Shown in pieces: positions 1-7,856 of a stretch of DNA of 64,000 nucleotides. The DNA comes from Oscillatoria princeps RMCB-10 (GTDB lineage: Bacteria > Cyanobacteriota > Cyanobacteriia > Cyanobacteriales > Oscillatoriaceae). The notes under the pieces were generated by a model. It saw only the letters and a program-made list of their open reading frames with translations, did no database searches and was not told the DNA's origin. Location: positions 89,297 through 153,296 of the forward strand of contig JAHHHT010000021.1 of assembly GCA_019359235.1 (NCBI GenBank), written 5' to 3'. A program made the translations under genes and the position numbers. The number at the start of each line of letters is the position of its first letter. Within the stretch, counting starts at the first letter, position 1.

Positions 1-1
1 T

Positions 2-649
2 TTTCAAGAAGCTGTTGAGTTCTGCCAAAAGCACAATCTCGTGCTGGTGCACGACTTTCCCTACGCGGATTTGGTGTTTGACGGCTCTGCCCCACCCTCG
101 ATTCTGCAAGCCGATCCGGCTAAAAGTGTATCCATTGAGTTTTTCACCCTCTCTAAGTCGTACAATATGGGAGGCTTCCGCATTGGGTACGCCATAGGAA
201 ACGCCGAGCTGATTCAAGCCCTGCGCCAGGTGAAAGCCGCTATTGACTTCAACCAGTACCGGGGCATTCTCAATGGGGCAATCGCAGCCCTGACTGGCCC
301 ACAAGAGGGCGTGAGAGCCACCGTCGAAACGTTCCGCCAGCGGCGGGATGCCTTTGTGGGGGCGCTGAATCGCATTGGCTGGCCAGTGCCGGTGCCGGCA
401 GCCACCATGTACGTCTGGGCGAAACTGCCAGAACCCTGGGAGAACAATTCCGCCGGCTTTTGCGCAGGGCTGGTGGAAGCCACCGGCGTGGCGGCGTCTG
501 CCGGTGCCGGGTTCGGCAAAGCTGGGGAAGGGTATGTGCGGTTTGCCTTGGTTCACGAGCCGGCGGTTTTAGAAGCGGCGGTAGAGAGAATACGTAATTT
601 CCTGGAAAGGCCATACCCGCCCGCAGGCCAAAATTTGCCTAATCTTTAG
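2..649 (+). CDS. Class I/II PLP-dependent aminotransferase, C-terminal part
   Basis: The reading frame is open from the window edge, so the N-terminal half lies outside. The visible 215 residues contain the PLP-lysine region SKSYNMGGFRIGYAIG, typical of fold-type I aminotransferases of the LL-diaminopimelate/alanine aminotransferase group, then a normal C-terminal small domain. Such enzymes move an amino group between an amino acid and a 2-oxo acid in the cytoplasm. The substrate cannot be told from this part. A decayed copy of the 3' end lies at 2958-3580, so the gene took part in a tandem duplication with its downstream neighbours. Class I aminotransferase is firm; DapL-like versus another specificity is open. 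Confidence 0.85.
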   Translation, partial: FQEAVEFCQKHNLVLVHDFPYADLVFDGSAPPSILQADPAKSVSIEFFTLSKSYNMGGFRIGYAIGNAELIQALRQVKAAIDFNQYRGILNGAIAALTGPQEGVRATVETFRQRRDAFVGALNRIGWPVPVPAATMYVWAKLPEPWENNSAGFCAGLVEATGVAASAGAGFGKAGEGYVRFALVHEPAVLEAAVERIRNFLERPYPPAGQNLPNL

Positions 650-966
650 TAAAGCAATCTCTGAACTTTACCGAAACTTCACAAATCCGAACCGCAGGGT
701 TGTGTAGAATATCCTCAGCAATAAAAGGATTAGGACTGTGAGCCAGTCACCCTAACCCCAGTTGCAGATGCTAGGGAGAAAGGCGTGCGGCGTAACCCTG
801 CCTGTGGTGAAACCTGAATCATCACAGAAAAGAGATGCGACGAATCACAGCTTTATTGGGATTATAGGGTGCCCTTAAATAAAGGGTATTGCCTATTCCT
901 GGTGCCTGCACTTTTTTCCGGGATTATCCCTCACACCCTGAATTTTAAGGAGACAAAACCAAAACC
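650..966 (+). promoter_or_regulatory. Long leader before the first PEP-CTERM gene, kept in the duplicate
   Basis: This 317-base gap has no gene. Its counterpart at 3550-3862 precedes the second PEP-CTERM gene, and the two align almost end to end. Both contain a hairpin-forming GGATTAGGACTG ... CAGTC-ACC-C(T/C)AACC segment (about 728-757 and 3629-3658) and an AAGGAGACAAAA ribosome-binding region before the ATG. Its length and hairpins suggest a structured 5' UTR, but I do not recognise a known riboswitch. The match could simply reflect the age of the duplication. Confidence 0.4.
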
Positions 967-2016
967 ATGCCAGGACTCGTCAAGAAACTTTTGGTTGCCT
1001 CAACTGTAGCAGTAGGTGTCACCGCGCTCGCCAGCGCCCCAGCCAAAGCCGGCAGCCTTACAGGCGGGTCTATTACGGGTGGGGCTGAGTACAACCTCTA
1101 TGATGTCAGAGATAGCAATAACGACGGTATTGTAGACGAGATTTACCGGAATGACGCCGCGAGTTTGTCCACTATCTTGAGTGGCAATAGCGGCAGTCCC
1201 ACCGGCAACGTGGAGCTATTCGCCAACAGCGAAAAATCCCCAATATATACAAGCTCAGCAGATAGTTTCCAACAGTTCACTGCCTTAAGCAATTTCTTGG
1301 GTTACAGCCAATCCAGCACCTTGAGTGGCCAAATTGGTGGCAGGGACATCAGCTTAAGCAGCCTGACTGCAGCCGACTGGTTCGGGGCATCTGCCGCAGA
1401 CAGCACACTCACCGGCATAACTAACGCATCGGCTATAGTAGATCCAGCGGCTCGTTTATTGGCTTTTAACGCAGCAATTGCTCCACTGTACAGCGCATCC
1501 AATCTGGCAACACAGTGGTTTAACACTGCTCTATCAACCTACGCGAGCCAGAACCCGCTGGTATCAACCTACGTGAGCCAGAACAATCAAACCCTGTTCA
1601 CCGGTTTTCTACTTGCGGGCGGGTTTCAACGGTTCAGCGACCCCAATATCTCCTACGTCAACCAAAATGACACCACCGGCGAGATTAGCATTGGGCTAGC
1701 CGGTTATTATGATGCCAAATCCCTACTGCTACCTGTTGTTCCGCCCGAGCTTCAGCCCTTGCTGCCAGCAGGTCCATTACAGGCGAGCGAACTTGTCAAG
1801 GTTGCCTATAACGGTGGGCCGGCTCAATACCTTTACAGCTTGAGCGCCACACCATCTGGGCTAGCTAATGCTGGTTCTGCCACCGGCAACTACGAATTGC
1901 TGCTTGCCGGCATTCCGCCAGCACCTCCGGCTTCAGTCCCAGAACCCTCTGCCATGCTCGGTCTAATGGGTGTGGGCGGTTTCTTGGCTGCCAAGCGCAA
2001 GATAAAAAATGCCTAG
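967..2016 (+). CDS. PEP-CTERM sorting domain protein, copy 1
   Basis: A 349-residue exported protein. The N-terminus is a signal peptide (two lysines, a hydrophobic run, then a cleavage-like ASAPAKAG). The C-terminus is a PEP-CTERM signal: VPEPSAMLGL, a short hydrophobic helix and a KRKIKNA basic tail, which in this family is processed by an exosortase during export to the envelope or matrix. The middle is Ser/Thr/Asn rich with no domain I recognise. It resembles the 294-residue protein at 3863-4747 along its length but has about 50 extra residues after TAADW, including a short tandem duplication (STYASQN / STYVSQN). AAGGAGA lies 14 bases before the ATG. A terminator follows. No exosortase gene is in the window. 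Confidence 0.85.
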   Translation: MPGLVKKLLVASTVAVGVTALASAPAKAGSLTGGSITGGAEYNLYDVRDSNNDGIVDEIYRNDAASLSTILSGNSGSPTGNVELFANSEKSPIYTSSADSFQQFTALSNFLGYSQSSTLSGQIGGRDISLSSLTAADWFGASAADSTLTGITNASAIVDPAARLLAFNAAIAPLYSASNLATQWFNTALSTYASQNPLVSTYVSQNNQTLFTGFLLAGGFQRFSDPNISYVNQNDTTGEISIGLAGYYDAKSLLLPVVPPELQPLLPAGPLQASELVKVAYNGGPAQYLYSLSATPSGLANAGSATGNYELLLAGIPPAPPASVPEPSAMLGLMGVGGFLAAKRKIKNA

Positions 2017-2051
2017 GATTGAAAATCCAGACAGTGCAAATACAAGGATTT

Positions 2052-2077
2052 AGTGCGCTATTAGCGCACTTTTTTTT
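2052..2077 (+). terminator. Rho-independent terminator after PEP-CTERM copy 1
   Basis: Stem AGTGCGC / GCGCACT with loop TATTA, followed by a run of eight T. It lies 36 bases after the stop codon. The duplicate gene has the same structure with a different loop. Confidence 0.85.
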
Positions 2078-2111
2078 GTGGGGAGATTAACGATTTCGGC
2101 TTGGGGAGTTT

Positions 2112-2134
2112 TATCGCAATAGACAGTTGCTATA
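2112..2134. repeat. Possible collapsed copy of the TATAGCARTAG MITE
   Basis: TATCGCAATAGACAG followed directly by TTGCTATA resembles the two ends of the MITE family seen complete at 50926-51053, with the inside missing. It is short, so this is a weak call. Confidence 0.3.
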
Positions 2135-2211
2135 ACCTCAAAGGGACGCAGACGCACGCAGAGGATTCTCCCCTTTATAGGGGCTTTCATATGAGTGATC
2201 TAGAAGAGCCT

Positions 2212-2957
2212 CTATCGTTCTGGTAGCAGAGCGGACTGATGATATTAGATAGGGGATACTGATAGCAGTAAAAGGGCTGGAAGACAATGCGAGCGATTCG
2301 CGCCCAGTCGTGCTGGTGTTCTGGCAGCAATTCTACTGCGCTGCCGCACAGGTGCCGGCAGACGGCAGATGGTTGGAGGAGAAAAGCCAGCAGCAGCAGT
2401 TCATTGAAAGTAAAAGCAATATCCGCCAGCACCATCGGGGGGCGGCTGTTGAAAGAGGTCTGCCGGTCGTCAATCCAGGCAAAGTGCAACCCGTGCCCCA
2501 TTTCGTGCGCTAGGGCAAACAGCGAGCTACAATCATCAGTGTGCGATAGCAACAGTGTGGGATAGCAACAGGGAGCTGTGCTTGCCGTGGGTGCAGGAAC
2601 AGAAGGCACCGCCGCGCTTGCCCGGACGCTGTTTGCCATCTGCCCAATTTTTGAGAGAGAACTCTTCCGCACGGCGGGCGCAGTTAATGTCAAACTGCTG
2701 CAAAGCACAGAGCAGGGTTTTCACACCAATTTTGCAGTTTATGGGTGGCACCGGCTCTAAGGCAGTCTGGGGCGCATAGAGATCGCAGATGCGGATTTTT
2801 TGTCCGACGGCAACACCAGTGAGCCGGCAGTCGCGCCGCAACAGCTCAAACCGGCTGCCGGTGCCCTCCGTGATAGCGCGGAAAACCGGCTCGGCAACCT
2901 CATCCGCCACTAGCGGCTTGTGGAAAATACAGGTGTAGCCGCGCAGCTGGCTTTCCA
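2212..2957 (-). pseudogene. Decayed copy of pepF (oligoendopeptidase F), internal fragment
   Basis: This minus-strand stretch aligns with 5340-6230 of the intact pepF and still shows the HEMGHGLHFA zinc-binding region. It is broken by an internal deletion of about 170 bp whose ends sit at short CCGG(C/T)AG repeats (near 2357, matching about 5478 and 5652), by a 17-bp tandem duplication near 2540-2575 and by frameshifts. The N-terminal coding part is missing. At 2957/2958 it joins directly to a fragment of the upstream aminotransferase, which marks the breakpoint of a tandem duplication. It cannot make an active peptidase. Confidence 0.88.
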
Positions 2958-3580
2958 AATCGCAGCGCTCACCGGCGCTCAAGAGAGCGTGAGAGCCACC
3001 GTAGTTCCCCAGGGGCGGATGCCTTTGTGGGGGCGCTCAATCGCATTGGCTAGCCAGTGCCGGTGCCGGCTGCCACAATGTACGGTTGGGCGAAACTGCC
3101 TGAATTTTCGGAGAACGATTCCGCCCGCTTTTGCAAGGGGCTTGTGGAATACTGGCGTGGCGGCATCTGCGGGTGCCGGTTCCGGCACAGCAGGCGAAGG
3201 GTATGTCCGTTTTGCCCTGGTGTGCGAGCCGGGGATTTTATAGTAATGAACAGTCAGTTTAGGGCATTGCGTTGGAGGGAACGTCTGTCCTAAGAGGTAT
3301 ATCCTTAGGCATAGCGCCGCACCTCAAGGTCTAATTTCCTAACCCCTGTGGCTAGTGCTAATAGCAGCGGCAGTAGAGAGAATACGTAATTTCCCTGAAA
3401 GGGAATAACCGGCCCGGGCCGTAATTTGCCCGGTCTTTTGTGAAGCAATCCATAAACTTGACCTGCGATTTTAGAAGCGGCGGTGGGGAGAATAGGTAAT
3501 TTCATGGAAAGGCCAGAACCGGCAGCCCGCCAAAATTTGCCTAATCTTTAGTGAAGCAATCGATAAACTTTACCGAAACT
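2958..3580 (+). pseudogene. Decayed copy of the aminotransferase 3' end
   Basis: The sequence matches the aminotransferase from about position 281 to its stop codon, with small deletions (near 3002-3015) and frameshifts. Recognisable pieces include GEGYVRFALV at about 3195-3225. A MITE splits it at about 3239-3362. After that the last 100 or so bases occur twice in tandem (about 3363-3455 and 3463-3580), each ending in the GAAGCAAT...ATAAACTT tail seen after the intact gene. It leads into the leader of PEP-CTERM copy 2. Confidence 0.85.
3239..3362. mobile_element. MITE-like repeat, TATAGCARTAG family, inside the aminotransferase remnant
   Basis: The inside (ACAGTCAGTTTAGG ... GGAGGGAACG ... 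AGAGGTATA ... CCTCAAGGTCTAAT) matches the copies at 50926-51053 and, inverted, at 4872-4985. The ends are imperfect inverted repeats starting TATAGTAATGAAC. It interrupts an alignable duplicate, so its arrival after the duplication is clear. No open reading frame is inside; mobility would need a transposase in trans. Confidence 0.7.
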
Positions 3581-3862
3581 TTACAAACTGTAGCGGCAGG
3601 GGTGTGTAGAATAGAGTCAGCAATAAAAGGATTAGGACTGTCAGCCAGTCACCCCAACCCGAGTTGCAGATGCTAGGCAGAAAGGCTTGCGGCGTCCAGA
3701 TGCCGGTGGTGTTGCCTCAACTATCACACAAAAGATGTGAGACGAATCACAGCCTGACTGGGAAGTTCTAGGGTGCAATGAAATAAAGTGTATTGCCTAT
3801 CCCTGGTGCCAGCATCTTTGCGGGATTATCCCTCAGCCCCTGAACTTTAAGGAGACAAAACA

Positions 3863-4747
3863 ATGTCAGGACTCGTCAAGAAACTTTTGGTTGGCGCAAC
3901 CTTAGCAGCCGGTGTCACCGCCCTCGCCAGCGCCCCAGCCAAAGCCGGCACCCTCACCGGCGCGTCCATTACGGGTGTGAATGGCACTGACTACTACCTC
4001 TACGATGCCAATACGACAAATACATTCCGGAATAACGCCGCTAGTCTGTCCACCATCTTGACCGGCAACAGCAGCAGTCCCACCGGCAACGTGGAGCTAT
4101 TCGCCAACAGCGAAGCTCTGAACAACACGGCATTCAACAGCTACAGTAAAGTCACAACCTTAAGTGGCCTTCTTGGCGGCAGAAGCATCACCCTGAGCAG
4201 CCTGACGGCGGCGGACTGGGCCACTAATGTTGGCGGTGGACTGACGTTGGCTCAGAAGTGGTTCAAGGACGCCTTGACTAACAATGGCTTGGGAAGCCTG
4301 ATTGGCACAACGACAGGGAATACCGCCTACACCTCTTTTCTAGCCAGTGGTGGCCGCCAGCGGTTCAGTGACGCCAATATCTCCTACGTCAACCAAAATG
4401 ACACCACCGGCCAGATTAGCATTGGCCTAGCCGGTCACTTGGATGCCAAATCCCTACTGCTACCTGTTGTTCCGACCAGTCTCCAGCCTTTACTCGCGGG
4501 GAAAACTATACAGGCTAGTGAAATTGTCAAGGTGTCCTATGACGGTGGGCCGGCTCAATACCTCTACAACTTCAGCGCCACAAACTCTGGGCTAGTTGAA
4601 CAAGGCGATGGGATTTCTCACCGCGGCAACTACGAATTGCTGCTTGCCGGCATTCCCCCAGAAAAAGTGCCAGAACCCTCTGCCATGCTGGGCCTAATGG
4701 GTTTGGGCGGTTTCTTGGCTGCCAAGCGCAAGATGAAAAATGCCTAG
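3863..4747 (+). CDS. PEP-CTERM sorting domain protein, copy 2
   Basis: A 294-residue paralogue of the protein at 967-2016. It has the same signal peptide (LVKKLLVGATLAAGVTALAS), the same blocks NVELFANSEA, RFSDANISYVNQNDTTG and LDAKSLLLPVVP, and the same C-terminal VPEPSAMLGLMGLGGFLAAK signal for exosortase sorting. It lacks the extra central segment of copy 1. AAGGAGACAAAACA precedes the ATG. It arose by tandem duplication of aminotransferase, PEP-CTERM gene and pepF. Both copies keep intact frames, unlike the flanking duplicates, which suggests both are still used. Confidence 0.85.
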   Translation: MSGLVKKLLVGATLAAGVTALASAPAKAGTLTGASITGVNGTDYYLYDANTTNTFRNNAASLSTILTGNSSSPTGNVELFANSEALNNTAFNSYSKVTTLSGLLGGRSITLSSLTAADWATNVGGGLTLAQKWFKDALTNNGLGSLIGTTTGNTAYTSFLASGGRQRFSDANISYVNQNDTTGQISIGLAGHLDAKSLLLPVVPTSLQPLLAGKTIQASEIVKVSYDGGPAQYLYNFSATNSGLVEQGDGISHRGNYELLLAGIPPEKVPEPSAMLGLMGLGGFLAAKRKMKNA

Positions 4748-4782
4748 TTTTTACAAGACCGACAGTGCAAAGACAAGGATTT

Positions 4783-4808
4783 AGTGCGCAAATTGCGCAC
4801 TTTTTTTG
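4783..4808 (+). terminator. Rho-independent terminator after PEP-CTERM copy 2
   Basis: Stem AGTGCGCA / TGCGCACT with an AAT loop and a run of eight T, 36 bases after the stop. It is the duplicate of the structure at 2052-2077. Confidence 0.85.
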
Positions 4809-4871
4809 CGTGGGAATTAACTGCTTCGGGTTGGGTATTTTTAACCGCAGATAAACGCAGATGGACGCAGA

Positions 4872-4985
4872 TATAGCAGTAGCCAGTTAGATTAGGACAT
4901 TAGATCAAGAGGGCAGGCGAGACGCCTGCCCTACGCCTTTTATCCCTAGGCCACTGATGCCCTAACCAATATGACTGCTGCTATA
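4872..4985. mobile_element. MITE-like repeat, TATAGCARTAG family
   Basis: It begins TATAGCAGTAGCC and ends GACTGCTGCTATA, giving terminal inverted repeats. In the middle is the palindrome GGGCAGGCGAGACGCCTGCCC. It is the inverse orientation of the 50926-51053 copy. It fills much of the 406-base gap between PEP-CTERM copy 2 and pepF; the rest holds only CGCAGATAAACGCAGAT-type short repeats. Confidence 0.75.
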
Positions 4986-5153
4986 ATTAAGTTAAGAAGC
5001 CTTTAATTTGCTTACTAAAGAAAGGAGGCAGAGCCTCCAAACAGCCTTTCCAGGCAAAGCGTGGCAACGAGAGATAGATATAGATAGCGCAAATTAAATG
5101 CGCAACAACTTATCTCATTTACCGGCGCTCATCCCTGTGCTCCTGCGGTTAAC

Positions 5154-6974
5154 TCACAGCGCGGCTTGCAGCTGGTCTAAGAGCCCCTCGACGTAACCGA
5201 GTGCGTCGCGGATGGTGTCGGGATTTTCGATGTCCACACCCACATACCGGCGCAAGGCTTCCACCTGATTCTCACACCCACCGGCAGCTAGCAACTCCAA
5301 ATAGCCGGGGAGAAAATCTTTGCCAATTTGCAGATATTTCTGATAGCAGGCTAGACTGACAATAGTAGATGCGGTATACTGGTAGCAGTAAAATGGCTTG
5401 AAGAAAATGTGCGCGATTCGCGCCCAGTCGTACTGGTGTTCTGGCAGCAATTCCACGGCGTCGCCGCACAGCTGCCGGTAGAGTTCCACCCACTGCTCGT
5501 TCACCCATTTGTGGTCAAAACTGCCCTCTCGCGCAGCGCGTTCGTGAATCGCCAATTCTAACCGGCTAATTGTGCTTTGGCGGAACAGCAAATTCAGCTG
5601 GTCTTCCAGCTGGCGCGTCAGGAGGGATTTGCTGAGCGTTCTGTCACCGGCAGATTGTTTGAGCAGAAAATCCAGCAGCAGCAGTTCATTGAACGTAGAG
5701 GCTATCTCCGCCAGCACCATCGGGGGGCTGCTGTTGAAATAGGTCTGCCGGTCGCCAATTGAGGCAAAGTGCAACCCGTGCCCCATTTCGTGCGCTAGGG
5801 TGAACAGCGAGCTGTAATCATCGGTGTAAGATAGCAACAGGTAGCTGTGTTTGCCGTGGGTGTAGGAACAGAAGGCACCGCCGCGTTTGCCAGGACGCAC
5901 TTTGGCATCCACCCAATTTTTGATGAAGAATTCTTCCGCACGGCGGGCGTAGTTAATGTCAAAATTCTCTAAAGCAGAGAGCAGGGTTTCTACACCCGTT
6001 TTGTAGTTTATGGGTGACACCGGCACGTCAGCGGATGTCCACGGCGCGTAGATGTCGCAGATGCGGATTTTTTGCCCCAGCGCTTCGCCTTTGAGCCGGT
6101 AGTAGCGCTGAAATAAGTCAAACCGGCTGCCGGTGCCTTCCATAATAGCGCGGAAAACCGGCTCGGAAACCTCATCCGCCATTAGCTGCTTGTGCGAAGT
6201 AGAGGTGTAGCCGCGCAGCTGGCTTTCCATGCGGTGATCTTGGGCGATAGTGTTGAGAATGAAGCCGTAGAGGGAGTTGTGCTGGCGCACCACTTGGCGC
6301 AGAGAACAGTAGGCTTCGCAGCGCACCTCCGCTGAGGGGTGGAACAGCAGCGCTCCCAGTTCAGCTTCCGTGCTGGCGGTTTTGCCCTCACTAGCAGACA
6401 CCGGCTCGTATTCCTGCTCGCCGAGGTGGACAGAGCGCAGCTGGATAAACGCCTGCCGTCCTGTTAGACTGTCTTGGTTGCGGGTTTGCTCGACTTCTTC
6501 CGAGAGCCGGTGGGGGCGGAACTCGGCGATGCGGTGCAGGTAGTGGTTATAATTGTGCAGTGCCGGTGAGGCTTGCAACTCGGCAAAGTTTTCGACTTCG
6601 AGCTGTTGCAGTTCCAGGTCGAAAAAGAGCAGCTGGTTTTCGATGCCGGTGAGCGCTTCCATCACCTTGTCGAGGAATTGCTTCGCCTCGGTGTTGCGGG
6701 TGTCTGCTGAGAAGACGAGGGAGGGGAAGGCGTAGAGGTAGCCGGCTTTTTCGTTAATCGCTTCCAGCTGTTGCAGGCAATTGGCCACCTCTGCCGGTGT
6801 CAGTTCCCCCACTTTACCGCGATAAGTCTGCCGAAATTCGGCGGCTGTCTGCTGCAGTAATTCTAAGTCTAAAGCCAATTGGGGGTCGTCGAACCCCTGA
6901 TAGAGGTCGGACAAGTCCCATTCCTGGGGGCTGTCCAGCTGAGCGATGGCGGGGGATGGTGATGTCTGAACCAA
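5154..6974 (-). CDS. pepF: Oligoendopeptidase F, M3 family zinc metallopeptidase
   Basis: About 606 residues, the usual size for the family. It cleaves short peptides in the cytoplasm. The zinc motif HEMGHGLHFA is at about residue 390, with the second-ligand glutamate in EIASTFNELLL about 27 residues on, followed by the usual helical C-terminal region. I place the start at the TTG at 6974 because AAGGAG ends seven bases before it; a longer frame from a TTG at 6992 would put that AGGAG inside the gene. It is the intact partner of the remnant at 2212-2957. A strong inverted repeat lies upstream at 7085-7115. Confidence 0.93.
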   Translation of the reverse strand: MVQTSPSPAIAQLDSPQEWDLSDLYQGFDDPQLALDLELLQQTAAEFRQTYRGKVGELTPAEVANCLQQLEAINEKAGYLYAFPSLVFSADTRNTEAKQFLDKVMEALTGIENQLLFFDLELQQLEVENFAELQASPALHNYNHYLHRIAEFRPHRLSEEVEQTRNQDSLTGRQAFIQLRSVHLGEQEYEPVSASEGKTASTEAELGALLFHPSAEVRCEAYCSLRQVVRQHNSLYGFILNTIAQDHRMESQLRGYTSTSHKQLMADEVSEPVFRAIMEGTGSRFDLFQRYYRLKGEALGQKIRICDIYAPWTSADVPVSPINYKTGVETLLSALENFDINYARRAEEFFIKNWVDAKVRPGKRGGAFCSYTHGKHSYLLLSYTDDYSSLFTLAHEMGHGLHFASIGDRQTYFNSSPPMVLAEIASTFNELLLLDFLLKQSAGDRTLSKSLLTRQLEDQLNLLFRQSTISRLELAIHERAAREGSFDHKWVNEQWVELYRQLCGDAVELLPEHQYDWARIAHIFFKPFYCYQYTASTIVSLACYQKYLQIGKDFLPGYLELLAAGGCENQVEALRRYVGVDIENPDTIRDALGYVEGLLDQLQAAL

Positions 6975-7084
6975 GGTAGAACTCCTTCGCAAACCTAACT
7001 GCGATATTGTAGTGTTTTGCTGATTATTTTGACTTTATATCTTTTGGGCGGGAGCGTCTCACTTTTGTTAATACTATCACAAGT

Positions 7085-7115
7085 AGGGTGCGTTCCGCTT
7101 TGCGGAACGCACCCT
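7085..7115. repeat. Inverted repeat between divergent genes
   Basis: AGGGTGCGTTCCGC / GCGGAACGCACCCT with a TTT loop, a perfect 14-bp stem. Related palindromes occur at 51343-51371 and 55615-55641. Here it lies between the starts of two divergent genes, so it is a dispersed repeat rather than a terminator. Confidence 0.7.
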
Positions 7116-7159
7116 GCCCACTATATAATAACAATTGCCAGCGGACTTGATAGGAAGTG

Positions 7160-7567
7160 ATGAGCGAGCGGGAAAACGTGCATCTCGTGCAGCAAGTTTA
7201 CGCCGCCTTTGGGCGCGGTGACATTGTGGCGATCGTGGCTCGGCTGTGCGATGATGTGGAGTGGGAAACTCCCTTTGCGCGAGATGCTGTGCCCATCGGG
7301 GGCCGGTGGCGCGGACACGAGGAAGTGGTGCAGTTCTATGCTAAAATAGGCGAAAATTTGGAGTTCCTCCAGTTTGAGCCACGGGAGTTCATCGCTCAGG
7401 GAGATAAAGTTGTGGTGCTGGGGTTCTCTCGGATGACGGTCAAGCCCACAGGTCGCACTTTAGAGAGCGAGTGGGTGATGGTATGGGGGCTGCGTGAGGG
7501 GAAAGTGGCAAAATTCAGGGAATACGCGGACACCGCCGCCGCTCTGGTTGCTTTTGGTTGCGAGTGA
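7160..7567 (+). CDS. SnoaL-like / nuclear transport factor 2 family protein
   Basis: A 135-residue protein with the cone-shaped NTF2-like pattern: an N-terminal helix (VHLVQQVYAAFGRGD), WETPF, WRGHEEVVQFYAKI and a C-terminal strand pair ending KFREYADTAAAL. Members are ketosteroid-isomerase-like enzymes or small-ligand binders; the ligand here is unknown. ATG at 7160 follows AGGAAG; an overlapping GTG at 7157 is too close to that site. It stands alone. Confidence 0.75.
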   Translation: MSERENVHLVQQVYAAFGRGDIVAIVARLCDDVEWETPFARDAVPIGGRWRGHEEVVQFYAKIGENLEFLQFEPREFIAQGDKVVVLGFSRMTVKPTGRTLESEWVMVWGLREGKVAKFREYADTAAALVAFGCE

Positions 7568-7629
7568 CATAGTTCGGCTGAAATCTTTCGGTAGCTTTCT
7601 TGTAGAGACAGGGGTTTATCGCGTCTCCC

Positions 7630-7711
7630 ATATTAGTCAGGTGCTGAGAACCCCGGTTTCTTAAAGAAACCGGGGTTCTTATGCGCACTGCATCGAACTG
7701 AGAGCCGCTAA
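7630..7711. mobile_element. MITE-like repeat with AAACCCGGTTT palindrome, copy 1
   Basis: The core AGAACCCCGGTTTCT TAA AGAAACCGGGGTTCT (7647-7679) is a perfect 15-bp stem. Flanks (TAGTCAGGTGCTG left; AACTGAGAGCCGCTA right) match those of the copies at 15327-15421 and 53347-53427. It may also act as a terminator for the gene upstream. Confidence 0.65.
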
Positions 7712-7856
7712 GCTTTTAGGCTTTTAATCTTCCTATCTGCCCAAACGAGGCAGATCCGACCGGATGGCGTCTCCCATAAGGAGCCCCGGAACGAGGGTAA
7801 TGGTAAAATTAAAAAGGGCGTCAAGAGTTCCATGTGAGATTCGACCTTTTTTGTCT

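Noticed and set aside
650..966. Known riboswitch (cobalamin, c-di-GMP or c-di-AMP) in the PEP-CTERM leader
   Set aside because: I could not match the conserved cores of these classes; only local resemblance.
7764..7856. N-terminal extension of UvrC
   Set aside because: The added 31 residues are not family-like. GTG at 7857 gives the expected N-terminus.
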